Shown piece after piece: positions 1-7,556 of a DNA stretch of 13,104 nt. The notes beneath the pieces were generated by a model. The model saw only the letters and a list, made by a program, of their open reading frames with translations. It was not told the origin of the DNA and ran no database searches. The stretch's first letter is position 1, and every line of letters starts with the position of its first letter. The stretch is taken from contig CASELB010000064.1 of assembly GCA_949288685.1 (NCBI GenBank), forward strand, positions 1-13,104, in the 5' to 3' direction. Position numbers and translations under genes: made by a program. This DNA comes from an uncultured bacterium (GTDB lineage Bacteria; Cyanobacteriota; Vampirovibrionia; Gastranaerophilales; Gastranaerophilaceae).

Positions 1-1
1 A

Positions 2-100
2 TGTCACCCTGAACTGGTTTCAGCATCTCGTGTAAACTTTGCTTTAGACCCTGAACCAAGTTCAGGACGACATGTTCTTATTTCCCCCTTCAGGGTGACA
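2..100. repeat. Compound palindromic intergenic repeat, left copy
   Basis: The element is bounded by perfect 12-bp inverted termini, TGTCACCCTGAA at 2-13 and TTCAGGGTGACA at 89-100. Inside lies a second palindrome, CCTGAAC-CAA-GTTCAGG at 50-66, so the unit TGTCNYCCTGAAC...TTCAGG occurs in both orientations. A related element with the same outer motif lies at 12928-13051. Short palindromic repeats of this kind are common between genes in many bacterial genomes. No coding potential is visible. Whether it is mobile (MITE- or REP-like) or only a dispersed structural repeat cannot be decided from two copies. Confidence 0.7.
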
Positions 101-207
101 TAATGCGTTTATGCTGGCGGAGGTTAATCCGCATTAATACAATATATTATATACATATTAGAAAGATAATGCAATACATTAAAAAATGAAGCGCTAAATT
201 AATTTGA

Positions 208-236
208 AACAATATTTCCCTCTCTTAAATATTGTT
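208..236. repeat. AT-rich inverted repeat, possible 3' hairpin of the signalling operon
   Basis: AACAATATTT (208-217) and AAATATTGTT (227-236) are perfect 10-bp complements around a 9-nt loop. The hairpin lies 44 bp beyond the stop codon of the minus-strand gene ending at 280. It could end or protect the 3' end of that operon's mRNA. The stem is almost all A/T and no clean T-run follows it on the minus strand, so it is not a canonical intrinsic terminator. Apart from this hairpin, the repeat at 2-100 and a minor GCGGA/TCCGC hairpin near 117-132, I see nothing in 1-279. Confidence 0.4.
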
Positions 237-279
237 AAAACATCAAATATAAAAATCCCAAACAAACAATAAAGGTTTA

Positions 280-1518
280 TTACAAATCTGTCGGCTCAAT
301 TCCTGTTTCGCCGGTATAGCTCTTTCCGCTCCCCTTATAATCCTTCATTAACTGTTGTTGTTTATACAAAAATTCCATTTCTTTTTGATAAAGTTTTAAT
401 TTATATTGTTGTTCAAGGATTTTTTCTTCTTCTTTTTTTAATTTTTTTTCCTGCTTTTTCTGTTCTTTTTCCTGTTTATCAAGTCGTTCTGCCTCGGCTT
501 CCGTGAACTCTCTTGACTGGTTTCCGTCGTATTCAAGCCTGTAGCCTACAATACTTATAGGAAGAGAAGAACCGTTAAGTGCTTGCAGTTTGCTAAAGTC
601 TCCTTTAGTATCAATGCTCCACGTTCCTAAAAATACCGGTGCTTTCCCCGTAAAAGCGTACGCGCATACAATAATTCTATCCTGATTATTTTCATCGAAC
701 CCCATCGGATAAATATCCCAGCGTGTTTCATCAAGGTTTGCACCTTTAGCTTGCGCCCAGTAATTTGATATTGCTTCTCTGACTTCGGGAAGTGCTGTTG
801 CTTTTTTATTCTCAAAATCGTAAATCCACAGGTCTGTTTTCCAGATACCGTCAAACCTGTAGCCTGTTTTTTCTTTTATTAACAGTTTAGTATTATCCAC
901 CGTAAAATCTACCGGTGTTAATGTTCTAAAAATATACGGTGTATCAATGTCTTTGGAGGTTGAAAGAATGGGCTGCCCTTCACGTCTTATAATGTGCGCC
1001 TGTTTAACTCTCTCCAGCTTTGAAAGCGATGTATCAAGCGGGATAATGTATAAATCGGTCGAAGTGCAATCTGCGGATGCGTAATAATGGATTGAAGGGT
1101 AGACCATGAACGTAAAATCCGATGAGACAATTCCCTGTCCGTTAAATTCTCTGTCAAAATTGAGTCTGCGCGGAATTTGGAGTTCTGTAAACCCCGGAGT
1201 CAGGTTATATTTTACCAGTTTGTATTTGGGGACGGGAACGTATTTCATTCCGTATTCTTCCGGTACTTTTGCAGGCTCTATTTCTACCGTGTTTTTATCT
1301 TTGCTTAAAGACCTTTCTTCATACTCTGAGCGCAGCATAAAACCGGACTCGGGCATTTTTGATTTTTCGTACTCTTCTTTAAGCTCTTTTTTGTCTGCTT
1401 TATGTTGATATTCATACTCTTTTGCAATTGGCGGTTTCTCCCTTAAATACGGGATTTCCGTATTTTGGAATTTTGTTTTCAGCATCATATAAAGACCGGC
1501 TGCGGTTTCCGAAAACAT
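280..1518 (-). CDS. Hypothetical protein with possible beta-propeller core and C-terminal coiled coil
   Basis: This 412-aa protein is not recognised. It has no signal peptide or membrane segment, so it is probably cytoplasmic. Residues 27-90 are highly charged. The middle (about 95-335) is rich in beta-type segments such as DLYIIPLD, DLWIYDF and FLGTWSID, loosely resembling TolB/WD-like propeller blades. Residues 340-395 are dense in Glu, Lys and Gln and should form a coiled coil before a short Gly/Thr tail. The ATG at 1518 directly abuts the TAA of the response regulator, with AAGGA 9 nt upstream, so its translation is probably coupled to that gene. As the last gene of a kinase-regulator operon it may be an output or accessory protein of that pathway; this is inferred from position only. 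Confidence 0.8.
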   Translation of the reverse strand: MFSETAAGLYMMLKTKFQNTEIPYLREKPPIAKEYEYQHKADKKELKEEYEKSKMPESGFMLRSEYEERSLSKDKNTVEIEPAKVPEEYGMKYVPVPKYKLVKYNLTPGFTELQIPRRLNFDREFNGQGIVSSDFTFMVYPSIHYYASADCTSTDLYIIPLDTSLSKLERVKQAHIIRREGQPILSTSKDIDTPYIFRTLTPVDFTVDNTKLLIKEKTGYRFDGIWKTDLWIYDFENKKATALPEVREAISNYWAQAKGANLDETRWDIYPMGFDENNQDRIIVCAYAFTGKAPVFLGTWSIDTKGDFSKLQALNGSSLPISIVGYRLEYDGNQSREFTEAEAERLDKQEKEQKKQEKKLKKEEEKILEQQYKLKLYQKEMEFLYKQQQLMKDYKGSGKSYTGETGIEPTDL

Positions 1519-2190
1519 TTATACAAGTCCTTCTTTCATTGCAGTAATTGTTGCCTGAGTGCGTGAGCCTACGCATAGTTTTTGTAAAATACTGTGGACA
1601 TGCGCTTTTGCGGTTGCTTTGGTAATAACAAGGGTTTCTGCAATTTCGTTGTTGGACTGACCTGCAACCATAAGGCTTAAAACATCCATTTCGCGGTCGG
1701 TCAAACCGTACTGAATTTTGCCGGCATTAGGATTAACTTCGGTTACGCCGCTTTTAGCAATCTGATTTTTGGGGCTGTTAATGTTATTTAAAACAAGTTT
1801 GGCAATAGCACTGTCAAGCCACGCGGCACCTGTGTTTACCGTTTCAATTGCAGATATTGTCTGTTCCTGAGAGGCGCCTTTCATAATGTAACCGTCAGCC
1901 CCCGCGCTAAACGCTTCAAATACATCTTTTTCACTGTCGCGGGAGGTGAAAATCAAAACTTTTATATTCGGGTTTGTCTCTTTAATTTTACGTGTCGCCC
2001 GTATTCCGTCAATTCCCGGCAGCCCGATATCCATCAGAATTACATCAGGATTAAGTTCTTTTGCCATTGAAACGCCTTGAACACCGTCTTCTGCCTCACC
2101 TATAAGTGAAATATTGCTGCTTTTTTCAAGCAACAATGAAAGTCCCATTCTGACAAGTACATGATCTTCAACAAGCAAAACTTTTATCAT
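1519..2190 (-). CDS. NarL/FixJ-family response regulator (REC + LuxR-type HTH)
   Basis: This 223-aa two-component DNA-binding regulator has an N-terminal receiver domain (about 1-120) with the acidic pair E8/D9, phospho-acceptor D54 in ILMDIGLPG, T82 and K104 in YIMKGAS. A linker of about 40 residues follows, then a LuxR-type helix-turn-helix (about 161-221) beginning YGLTDREMDVLSLM and including NNEIAETL and KAHVHSILQKL. Length and domain order are normal for the NarL family. Its ATG overlaps the kinase stop codon (ATGA, 4 bp), and GGGAG precedes it, so kinase and regulator are almost certainly a translationally coupled cognate pair. The target genes are unknown; the following 412-aa gene is co-transcribed with it. 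The family assignment is firm and the signal is not known. Confidence 0.95.
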   Translation of the reverse strand: MIKVLLVEDHVLVRMGLSLLLEKSSNISLIGEAEDGVQGVSMAKELNPDVILMDIGLPGIDGIRATRKIKETNPNIKVLIFTSRDSEKDVFEAFSAGADGYIMKGASQEQTISAIETVNTGAAWLDSAIAKLVLNNINSPKNQIAKSGVTEVNPNAGKIQYGLTDREMDVLSLMVAGQSNNEIAETLVITKATAKAHVHSILQKLCVGSRTQATITAMKEGLV

Positions 2191-3737
2191 ACTGCGGCTC
2201 CCGATTTGCGTTTAATGCGCTTTGTTATAACATCCGTTAACAGAAATGAAAATTCACTTCCTTTATTTAGCATTGTATCAAGCCAGATTTTACCGTTGTG
2301 TGCTTCAATAATCTGTCTTGATAAGTATAACCCCAATCCTGTGCCGGTCGAACGTTTGGCGCTCGTGCCCTGAGAAAATCTTTGGAAAAGGTTTGGAATA
2401 TCCTCCTGAGGAATACCGCTTCCGTTGTCGGCTACGGAAAATATTAAGTCATTTCCTTCCGCTTTTATTATCAGAGTGACTTTTCCGCCGGATTGGGTGT
2501 AGTTTATGGCGTTTCCGCAAAGATTGCAGATTACGCGCCTCAATTCTGTTTTGTCTGCGTTTATCATTAAATCTTCGTCAGTATTTTCAAAACAAAACTC
2601 AAGTTCTTTTTTATCTGCCAGAGGCTTAAGTTCATTATAAATTTGCATAGACAGTTCATTAAATATAAAATCCGTTTTTTGTAAAACCAGCTTTTCCGCA
2701 TCATACCTGAATACTTCAAGAAGGGCATTTACGAGTCCGAGCAAATCTTCATTGCTCTTAAGCATTGTTGAAATAAGGAGTTTTTGCCGGTCAGTGATTG
2801 CGCCGAGGCTGCCGTCAAGGAAAAATTTAAGAGTTTGAATAGCGGCAAGCAGCGGGGTGCGCAGGTCATGTGTAAGTGTTGCCATAAAATCATCACGAAG
2901 TCTGTCGGCTTTTTTTTGTTCGCTCACGTCTCTTAAAACGCAAACATAATGTTCATTATTAAACTTTGCAAAACTTATTTCTACAGGCGTATGAAAGCTG
3001 CTTAAAGGATTTGTCGTAAAACAGTTTCTTACAAAAATCTCATTTTTCTCGGTATCAAGAAAAGATTTTACAGACCCTTTTTCGTGGTAGACAAACTCTG
3101 TAATGTCGTTTCCGCAAAGCCTTTCACTACTTAGCCCCGTAAGGTTTTCAACTGCGGGATTTACCTGTTCAATTGTTCCGTTTTTATCAATGATTATAAT
3201 CCCGTCTGCGCAGTGGGTTATTATTCCTGATAGTTTAGCGTTTGTAGAAATTATATCCGCCGTTTTTTCTTCAACAAGCTGCTCCAGTGAATGTGAGTAT
3301 TTTTCCAGTTCTTTCTTTGCCGCGTCAAGTTCGTCTATTTTGTTTCTTAGTTCTGAAATCAAATAACTGCGCTCAATGCCGTTTCTGATATTAATTAATA
3401 AGTCGTCATTATTCCATGGTTTTTCAAGATATTTATAAATACCGGCATCGTTAATAGCATTTATGGCATTTTCTTTGTCCGCGTAACCTGTAAGAATAAT
3501 TTTACTGACTTCCGGATAAAGTTCTTTGACTTTGATAAGAAACTCCAATCCGTTCATTTCCGGCATCAGGAAATCGGAGATAACTAAATCCGGCTGATTG
3601 GTTTTAAGAAATTTTAGTGCCTCAACCGGATTGTTGAAAAAATGTGCATTAGTATACCCTTCCACGGTTAAAAGAGCTTTAAACGCGGAAGTTACTATTT
3701 TTTCATCATCGACTACTACAATCATCCCGTCTTTCAT
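2187..3737 (-). CDS. Sensor histidine kinase with N-terminal receiver and PAS domain
   Basis: This 516-aa soluble sensor kinase has no membrane segment. An N-terminal receiver (about 4-122) carries D10/D11, phospho-acceptor D55, T83 and K106 in YLEKPW. A coiled-coil helix (125-165) leads into a PAS domain (about 166-275). The HisKA domain has H290 in THDLRTP, and the HATPase_c domain has the N-box (N405, N409), DNGSGIP (437-443) and GTGLGL (465-470). All catalytic residues are present. The N-terminal receiver suggests input from another kinase or feedback, with output through the overlapping NarL-type regulator. No Shine-Dalgarno site precedes the ATG at 3737, and a strong -10 box lies 6 bp upstream, suggesting leaderless translation. 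Codon 5 is also ATG (3725) and is an alternative start. Confidence 0.93.
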   Translation of the reverse strand: MKDGMIVVVDDEKIVTSAFKALLTVEGYTNAHFFNNPVEALKFLKTNQPDLVISDFLMPEMNGLEFLIKVKELYPEVSKIILTGYADKENAINAINDAGIYKYLEKPWNNDDLLINIRNGIERSYLISELRNKIDELDAAKKELEKYSHSLEQLVEEKTADIISTNAKLSGIITHCADGIIIIDKNGTIEQVNPAVENLTGLSSERLCGNDITEFVYHEKGSVKSFLDTEKNEIFVRNCFTTNPLSSFHTPVEISFAKFNNEHYVCVLRDVSEQKKADRLRDDFMATLTHDLRTPLLAAIQTLKFFLDGSLGAITDRQKLLISTMLKSNEDLLGLVNALLEVFRYDAEKLVLQKTDFIFNELSMQIYNELKPLADKKELEFCFENTDEDLMINADKTELRRVICNLCGNAINYTQSGGKVTLIIKAEGNDLIFSVADNGSGIPQEDIPNLFQRFSQGTSAKRSTGTGLGLYLSRQIIEAHNGKIWLDTMLNKGSEFSFLLTDVITKRIKRKSGAAV

Positions 3738-3743
3738 ATTCTT

Positions 3744-3772
3744 ATCATAGCTTAAACCTTTTATGTAGACAA
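3744..3772 (-). promoter_or_regulatory. Sigma-70-like promoter of the kinase operon
   Basis: On the minus strand TTGTCT (3772-3767) and TATGAT (3749-3744) are separated by 17 bp, close to the sigma-70 consensus. The -10 box ends 6 bp before the ATG at 3737, so the predicted transcription start falls at or next to that A. This predicts a leaderless or nearly leaderless mRNA. It is read by eye with no experimental support. Confidence 0.6.
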
Positions 3773-3926
3773 ATTATTTAATTTTGTTAAGTGGCAGGGG
3801 CATAAACAGATTAACAGCAGGGAAAGTTCCTTATTTGATTAATGTTGGTTTCCTGCCGGCTACAACTTTGTTGCTGATTGTAGTAAAATTAAGTCAGGGA
3901 TATCATCATAAACAAAGGAGTAAAAA

Positions 3927-4694
3927 ATGCCGTATCCGAATATGGAAGAATTAATAAGAGTTATTGCGGTCTTAAGGAGTGAAAACGGATGTGAGTGGGA
4001 CAGAAAACAAACACACAAAACTTTACGCCCGAATATGCTTGAGGAAGCATACGAAGCGGTTGAAGCCATTGATGATAATAATATTACAGAATTGAAAGAA
4101 GAACTGGGTGATGTGCTTTTGCAGGTTGTTCTTCACGCTCAGATTGCAAAGGATAACGGTGAATTTGATATTGAAGATGTAGCAAAAGAATTGACTAAAA
4201 AACTTATTCACAGACATCCGCACGTTTTCGGGGGTGTTAAAGTAAATTCTACTGATGAGATTTTAACTAACTGGGATGCGCTTAAAAAAGAAGAAAAACC
4301 TGAACGTAAATCAGCAATGGACGGAATTACCAGAGGACAATCTGCACTTATGAGCGCCCAAAAGATTTCAAAACGTGCGGTAAAAACAGGATTTGAGTGG
4401 GATAGTGAAAAATCATTAATAGAATGTATAAAATCCGAATACAGAGAATTTGCGCGCACCGTAGCAGAAGGAGATAAAAACCGGATGGAAGATGAAATGG
4501 GCGATATTCTTTTTGCTACGGTTAATCTTGCACGATGGCACAAAATTGATGCTGAGCAGGCGCTTTTGCATGCTAACAGAAAATTTATGACGCGTTTTAG
4601 AAAAATGGAAGAGCTTGCGGTTAAACCGCTTGAAGATTATTCCTACGAAGAATTTGATACACTCTGGAGACAGGCAAAAGCAGCCATTGTTTGA
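3927..4694 (+). CDS. mazG: Nucleoside triphosphate pyrophosphohydrolase MazG
   Basis: MazG hydrolyses NTPs and dNTPs to the monophosphate and pyrophosphate, cleaning damaged or surplus nucleotides and affecting stress signalling. The 255-aa length matches the full two-domain form. The N-terminal part has the typical ENGCEWDRKQTH stretch, followed by metal-binding EEAYE (39-43) and EELGD (E59, D62). The second domain has the matching E171/E174 and E190/D193 (EMGD), the half that is catalytic in E. coli MazG. The ATG has an excellent AAAGGAG site 6 nt upstream. The gene is divergent from the kinase operon across a 189-bp gap and lies 54 bp before the exported 531-aa protein, which has its own promoter. 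No mazEF toxin pair is beside it, so this looks like the housekeeping enzyme. Confidence 0.95.
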   Translation: MPYPNMEELIRVIAVLRSENGCEWDRKQTHKTLRPNMLEEAYEAVEAIDDNNITELKEELGDVLLQVVLHAQIAKDNGEFDIEDVAKELTKKLIHRHPHVFGGVKVNSTDEILTNWDALKKEEKPERKSAMDGITRGQSALMSAQKISKRAVKTGFEWDSEKSLIECIKSEYREFARTVAEGDKNRMEDEMGDILFATVNLARWHKIDAEQALLHANRKFMTRFRKMEELAVKPLEDYSYEEFDTLWRQAKAAIV

Positions 4695-4733
4695 AAATAC
4701 TTAAAATATACGAGTGTCAAACTCTGAATGCTA

Positions 4734-4742
4734 TGATATAAT
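4734..4742 (+). promoter_or_regulatory. Extended -10 promoter giving a probable leaderless mRNA
   Basis: TGATATAAT is a perfect extended -10 element (TGnTATAAT); no good -35 box is present. Its last base is 6 bp before the ATG at 4749, so transcription should start at or next to the start codon. There is no Shine-Dalgarno site in front of that ATG. In-frame TGA at 4734-4736 rules out an upstream start. Confidence 0.65.
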
Positions 4743-4748
4743 CTTGGT

Positions 4749-6344
4749 ATGCTAAAGGGATTAAAGTATATAGGGATTGTTATCGGGTTGTTCTGGGCAG
4801 GTTCTGTCTGTTTTGCCCGTGAAGGATATTTAATTGTTCCAGTTCCCGATACAATCGTCGCTCCGACTCCTATAGATCAGGCAATATATACAAATACGGC
4901 AGAATTTTTTACACCCTATATTGTTAATGAAATCAATAAAACCCATTATATGCATGCACCAACTATTACGGATGTCAGGAATAAAATTAAAAATGATTAC
5001 TGGCTTACAAAGTCTGCGGCAAAAGCTATGGATGATTTCAGAAGGTATTACATCCTTGATTTTAATTTTGCTAAAAAAATGGGAAATTTATACAATACAA
5101 ACCTCGTACTGCTATTAACATCTTCACTTGATGCTAATAATTACGTTATGCGCCGTACCTGGTGGACATTCTTTGAAGTTCCCGGTTCTTCAGCACTTGA
5201 TCCAGCTATAAAAATTAATATCTACGGGGTTTTAATTGATACAGACAAAAATATGATTGTCTGGTCAAAAACTTATCAAAAAACAATCAGCACGGTTGAA
5301 AACAGAATTGTGCCAATCGGTTATACTCCGCAGACCGAACAACTCCAAAAATTTAAAGACTACTCCGTATATCTTGCGCCGAGAGTGGCACAGAGTCTGC
5401 AAGATACACTTTTAACCGCTTCACAAAAAATAGCCGAGCCTAATATGATTCATACGGACTATGGTTCTATTGATAATACGTTTACAAAAAAATACAGAAC
5501 ACTTAGAAAAGAATTTAAAGATGCAACTGTTATTCCTGCAGCAAAAACAAGGGAAAATTACGGCAAAGCACGCGCTAAATATCTTGAAATGAAAGAACAA
5601 TGGGAAGAAGACAGAGCGCAAAAAGCAATTGAAAAACAAAATCGTCCTAAAAAAGACAAAGGCATTGAACCTATTAATTTCCTCTGGTTTAAACGCAAGG
5701 ATGCGGGGATAAACGGCGGGGTAAATAGCGGAGCAAATATTACTTCTCCTGTAAATAACGCGCAGCCTGAAATACAACAAGTGTCACCGGTGCCGGCTAA
5801 TACTGCACCTGTAGTTTCTGAAGATGAACCGGCAAATGTGAAAAATCAGGAAAATAGACAGAAAGAGGAAGTAATACAGCAATTGCCGCAAGCAGACTCA
5901 AAAGAGTCAGGAACGGTACAAACAACCCCGGAAAATACCGGCAAAGCTACGCAATCAGCCGGTACAAAGCAAGCGCCTGCGCCGGCAGCAGCGAAGTCAG
6001 GAGCCGTAACGGAAAATACCGGCAAAGCTACGCAATCAGTAGGCACAAAGCAATCCCCGGCGCCGGCAGCCGCGAAGTCAGGAGCTGTGCCGGAAAAAGT
6101 TACTCCTTCTCTATCTGATGAAAAACCGGCAGTTAATATAATTACGCCTGATACAGATAAAAAAGAAAATATTATAAAAGTTAATAGTAAACAAAAAAAA
6201 CAAACAGGAATTTCAAACGATGAACTTCCGGTAGATGCACTGATTTATACCCGTCCTACCGGCTATAAACCTGATAGTAATTATTTACCCGTAAAACCGA
6301 GACTGCGCGAAATAAATATTGATGATACGGTAAATTCGTTTTAA
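4749..6344 (+). CDS. Exported protein with possible CsgG-like domain and Pro/Ala-rich tail
   Basis: This 531-aa protein is not firmly recognised. It starts with a signal peptide (about 1-23, Lys residues then a hydrophobic core and CFA before R24). C21 is preceded by GSV, a poor lipobox, so a soluble secreted form is more likely than a lipoprotein. Residues 25-225 form a globular domain; the alternation around NLVLLLTSSLD (118-128) and INIYGVLIDTDKNMIVWSKTY (156-176) recalls CsgG- or GNA1162-like envelope domains, which is a weak inference. Residues 245-310 are charged and helical. From about 320 to 475 the chain is Pro/Ala/Gln/Lys-rich and probably unstructured, with two 27-residue repeats (395-448). 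The C-terminal 55 residues look ordered again. The start is fixed by an in-frame stop 15 bp upstream. Confidence 0.8.
   Translation: MLKGLKYIGIVIGLFWAGSVCFAREGYLIVPVPDTIVAPTPIDQAIYTNTAEFFTPYIVNEINKTHYMHAPTITDVRNKIKNDYWLTKSAAKAMDDFRRYYILDFNFAKKMGNLYNTNLVLLLTSSLDANNYVMRRTWWTFFEVPGSSALDPAIKINIYGVLIDTDKNMIVWSKTYQKTISTVENRIVPIGYTPQTEQLQKFKDYSVYLAPRVAQSLQDTLLTASQKIAEPNMIHTDYGSIDNTFTKKYRTLRKEFKDATVIPAAKTRENYGKARAKYLEMKEQWEEDRAQKAIEKQNRPKKDKGIEPINFLWFKRKDAGINGGVNSGANITSPVNNAQPEIQQVSPVPANTAPVVSEDEPANVKNQENRQKEEVIQQLPQADSKESGTVQTTPENTGKATQSAGTKQAPAPAAAKSGAVTENTGKATQSVGTKQSPAPAAAKSGAVPEKVTPSLSDEKPAVNIITPDTDKKENIIKVNSKQKKQTGISNDELPVDALIYTRPTGYKPDSNYLPVKPRLREINIDDTVNSF
5931..6092 (+). repeat. Tandem 81-bp coding duplication
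   Basis: Two head-to-tail 81-bp units (5931-6011 and 6012-6092) encode 27 residues each, beginning ENTGKATQS and ending with KSGAV plus one residue. By direct comparison they differ at 10 of 81 bases and 3 of 27 residues (Ala to Val, Ala to Ser, Thr to Pro), and their first 28 bases are identical. The duplication keeps the frame and lengthens the disordered tail, so copy number could vary between strains. Confidence 0.95.
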
Positions 6345-6413
6345 TAATTTTTGCAAGAGGTGTGTTTCAATTATGCAGTCTGCATCTCTGATATGTCAGC
6401 GCCATATTCACCC

Positions 6414-7556
6414 CTACAAAATAGTAATATTATCTCTTGTTATAATTGCATCGTAGTTTTTGTACCCTAAGATTTTCTGGATATCATCCGAGTGGCATCC
6501 GATAATCTTTTTTATATCCTCTGAAGGGTAATTTACCATTCCGCGGGCAATTTCTTCATCGTTCTCATCAAGGATTGAAACAACTTCTGCCTGCTTAAAG
6601 TCGTGTATTACCTCAATTACACCGATAGGCAAAAGACTTTTCTTTTTCTCTATTATTGCTTCTTTAGCGTTAGCATTGATTTTAATTTTTCCTATGATGT
6701 TTGTTGCATATCCTATCCAGCGTTTTTTACGGCTCAAACTCTCTTTGTGCGGAAGGAAGATTGTTCCGATATCCTCGTTGTTAAAGATTTTTCCTATAAT
6801 ATACGGAATTTTCCCGTTTGTAATAATAACTGTACCGCCCGAACGTGTTACAACCTGAGCGGCTTGCAGCTTAGTTTTCATACCTCCTCTGCCGCCTTCT
6901 GATGCGTCCGTTCCGTAAGAGAGGATATCATCATTAACATCATGTACAACCTTTATAAGTTTTGCGTCAGGATTTGTTTTAGGATTAGACTCATAGAGTC
7001 CGTTAATATCCGATAATAAAATTGTTAAATCCGCATCAAGTTCACTTGCAACAAGTGCGGAAAGTTTATCATTATCAGAAAAACAGACAAGCCGTTCCTT
7101 CATTTCTTCATCAATTTCAACTGTTGAAACAGTGTCATTCTGATTGATAATCGGTACAACACCGAGTTGTAAAAGTCTGGTTAATGTTGTTCTCAGACTC
7201 AAGTATTTTTTCCTCGAATGGAAATCATCTTCCGTTAAAAGAATTTGGGCAACAATTACGCCAAATGTATCAAAACCTTGTGAGTAAATGGACATTAATT
7301 TCCCTTGTCCGATAGCTGCGCACGCCTGCTTAAGGGCAACGCCTTCCGATGATTCAAGCCCTAAACGCTTTTTTCCTAAGCCAACCGCGCCCGATGTGAC
7401 AAGTATTACTTCACGCCCAGATTTTACAAGTCTTGAAATATCTTCTATAAACGAGTAAATACGCGAAAGTGCAATTTCTCCGTCATCGTTTCTTAAAACA
7501 TTTGTGCCGACTTTTATTACAATACGTTTAGCGTTTTTGATTTTATTTTTAACCAT
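6414..7556 (-). CDS. proB: Glutamate 5-kinase with PUA domain
   Basis: ProB phosphorylates glutamate to gamma-glutamyl phosphate, the committed step of proline synthesis, and is usually inhibited by proline. The 380-aa length fits the form with an amino-acid kinase domain (about 8-260) and a C-terminal PUA domain (about 285-368). Visible motifs are IKVGTN (14-19), SGAVGLG (55-61), NQND (138-141), DNDKLSALVA (161-170), LLSDINGLY (180-188) and GGRGGMKTK (221-229). The ATG overlaps the thrC stop by 1 bp (TAATG), so it is probably translated by reinitiation. No proA is adjacent; proB normally pairs with proA, and its place behind thrC is unusual. It converges on the exported-protein gene, with a 69-bp gap that shows no strong terminator. 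Confidence 0.96.
   Translation of the reverse strand: MVKNKIKNAKRIVIKVGTNVLRNDDGEIALSRIYSFIEDISRLVKSGREVILVTSGAVGLGKKRLGLESSEGVALKQACAAIGQGKLMSIYSQGFDTFGVIVAQILLTEDDFHSRKKYLSLRTTLTRLLQLGVVPIINQNDTVSTVEIDEEMKERLVCFSDNDKLSALVASELDADLTILLSDINGLYESNPKTNPDAKLIKVVHDVNDDILSYGTDASEGGRGGMKTKLQAAQVVTRSGGTVIITNGKIPYIIGKIFNNEDIGTIFLPHKESLSRKKRWIGYATNIIGKIKINANAKEAIIEKKKSLLPIGVIEVIHDFKQAEVVSILDENDEEIARGMVNYPSEDIKKIIGCHSDDIQKILGYKNYDAIITRDNITIL

Noticed and set aside
3860..3883. CTACAA/TTGTAG inverted repeat upstream of mazG as an operator or hairpin
   Set aside because: The arms are only 6 bp with a 12-nt loop, easily expected by chance in AT-rich DNA.
3927..4694. MazG as part of a toxin-antitoxin or phage-defence locus
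   Set aside because: No mazE, mazF or other defence gene is adjacent, and it is the full-length housekeeping form.
4800..4820. Lipoprotein signal at C21 of the exported protein
   Set aside because: The residues before the cysteine (GSV) do not fit a lipobox, whereas CFA before R24 fits ordinary signal peptidase cleavage.
6345..6413. Bidirectional terminator between the exported-protein gene and proB
   Set aside because: Only short imperfect pairings (AGAGGTG/CACCCCT and ATGCA/TGCAT) are seen, and no T-run follows either.
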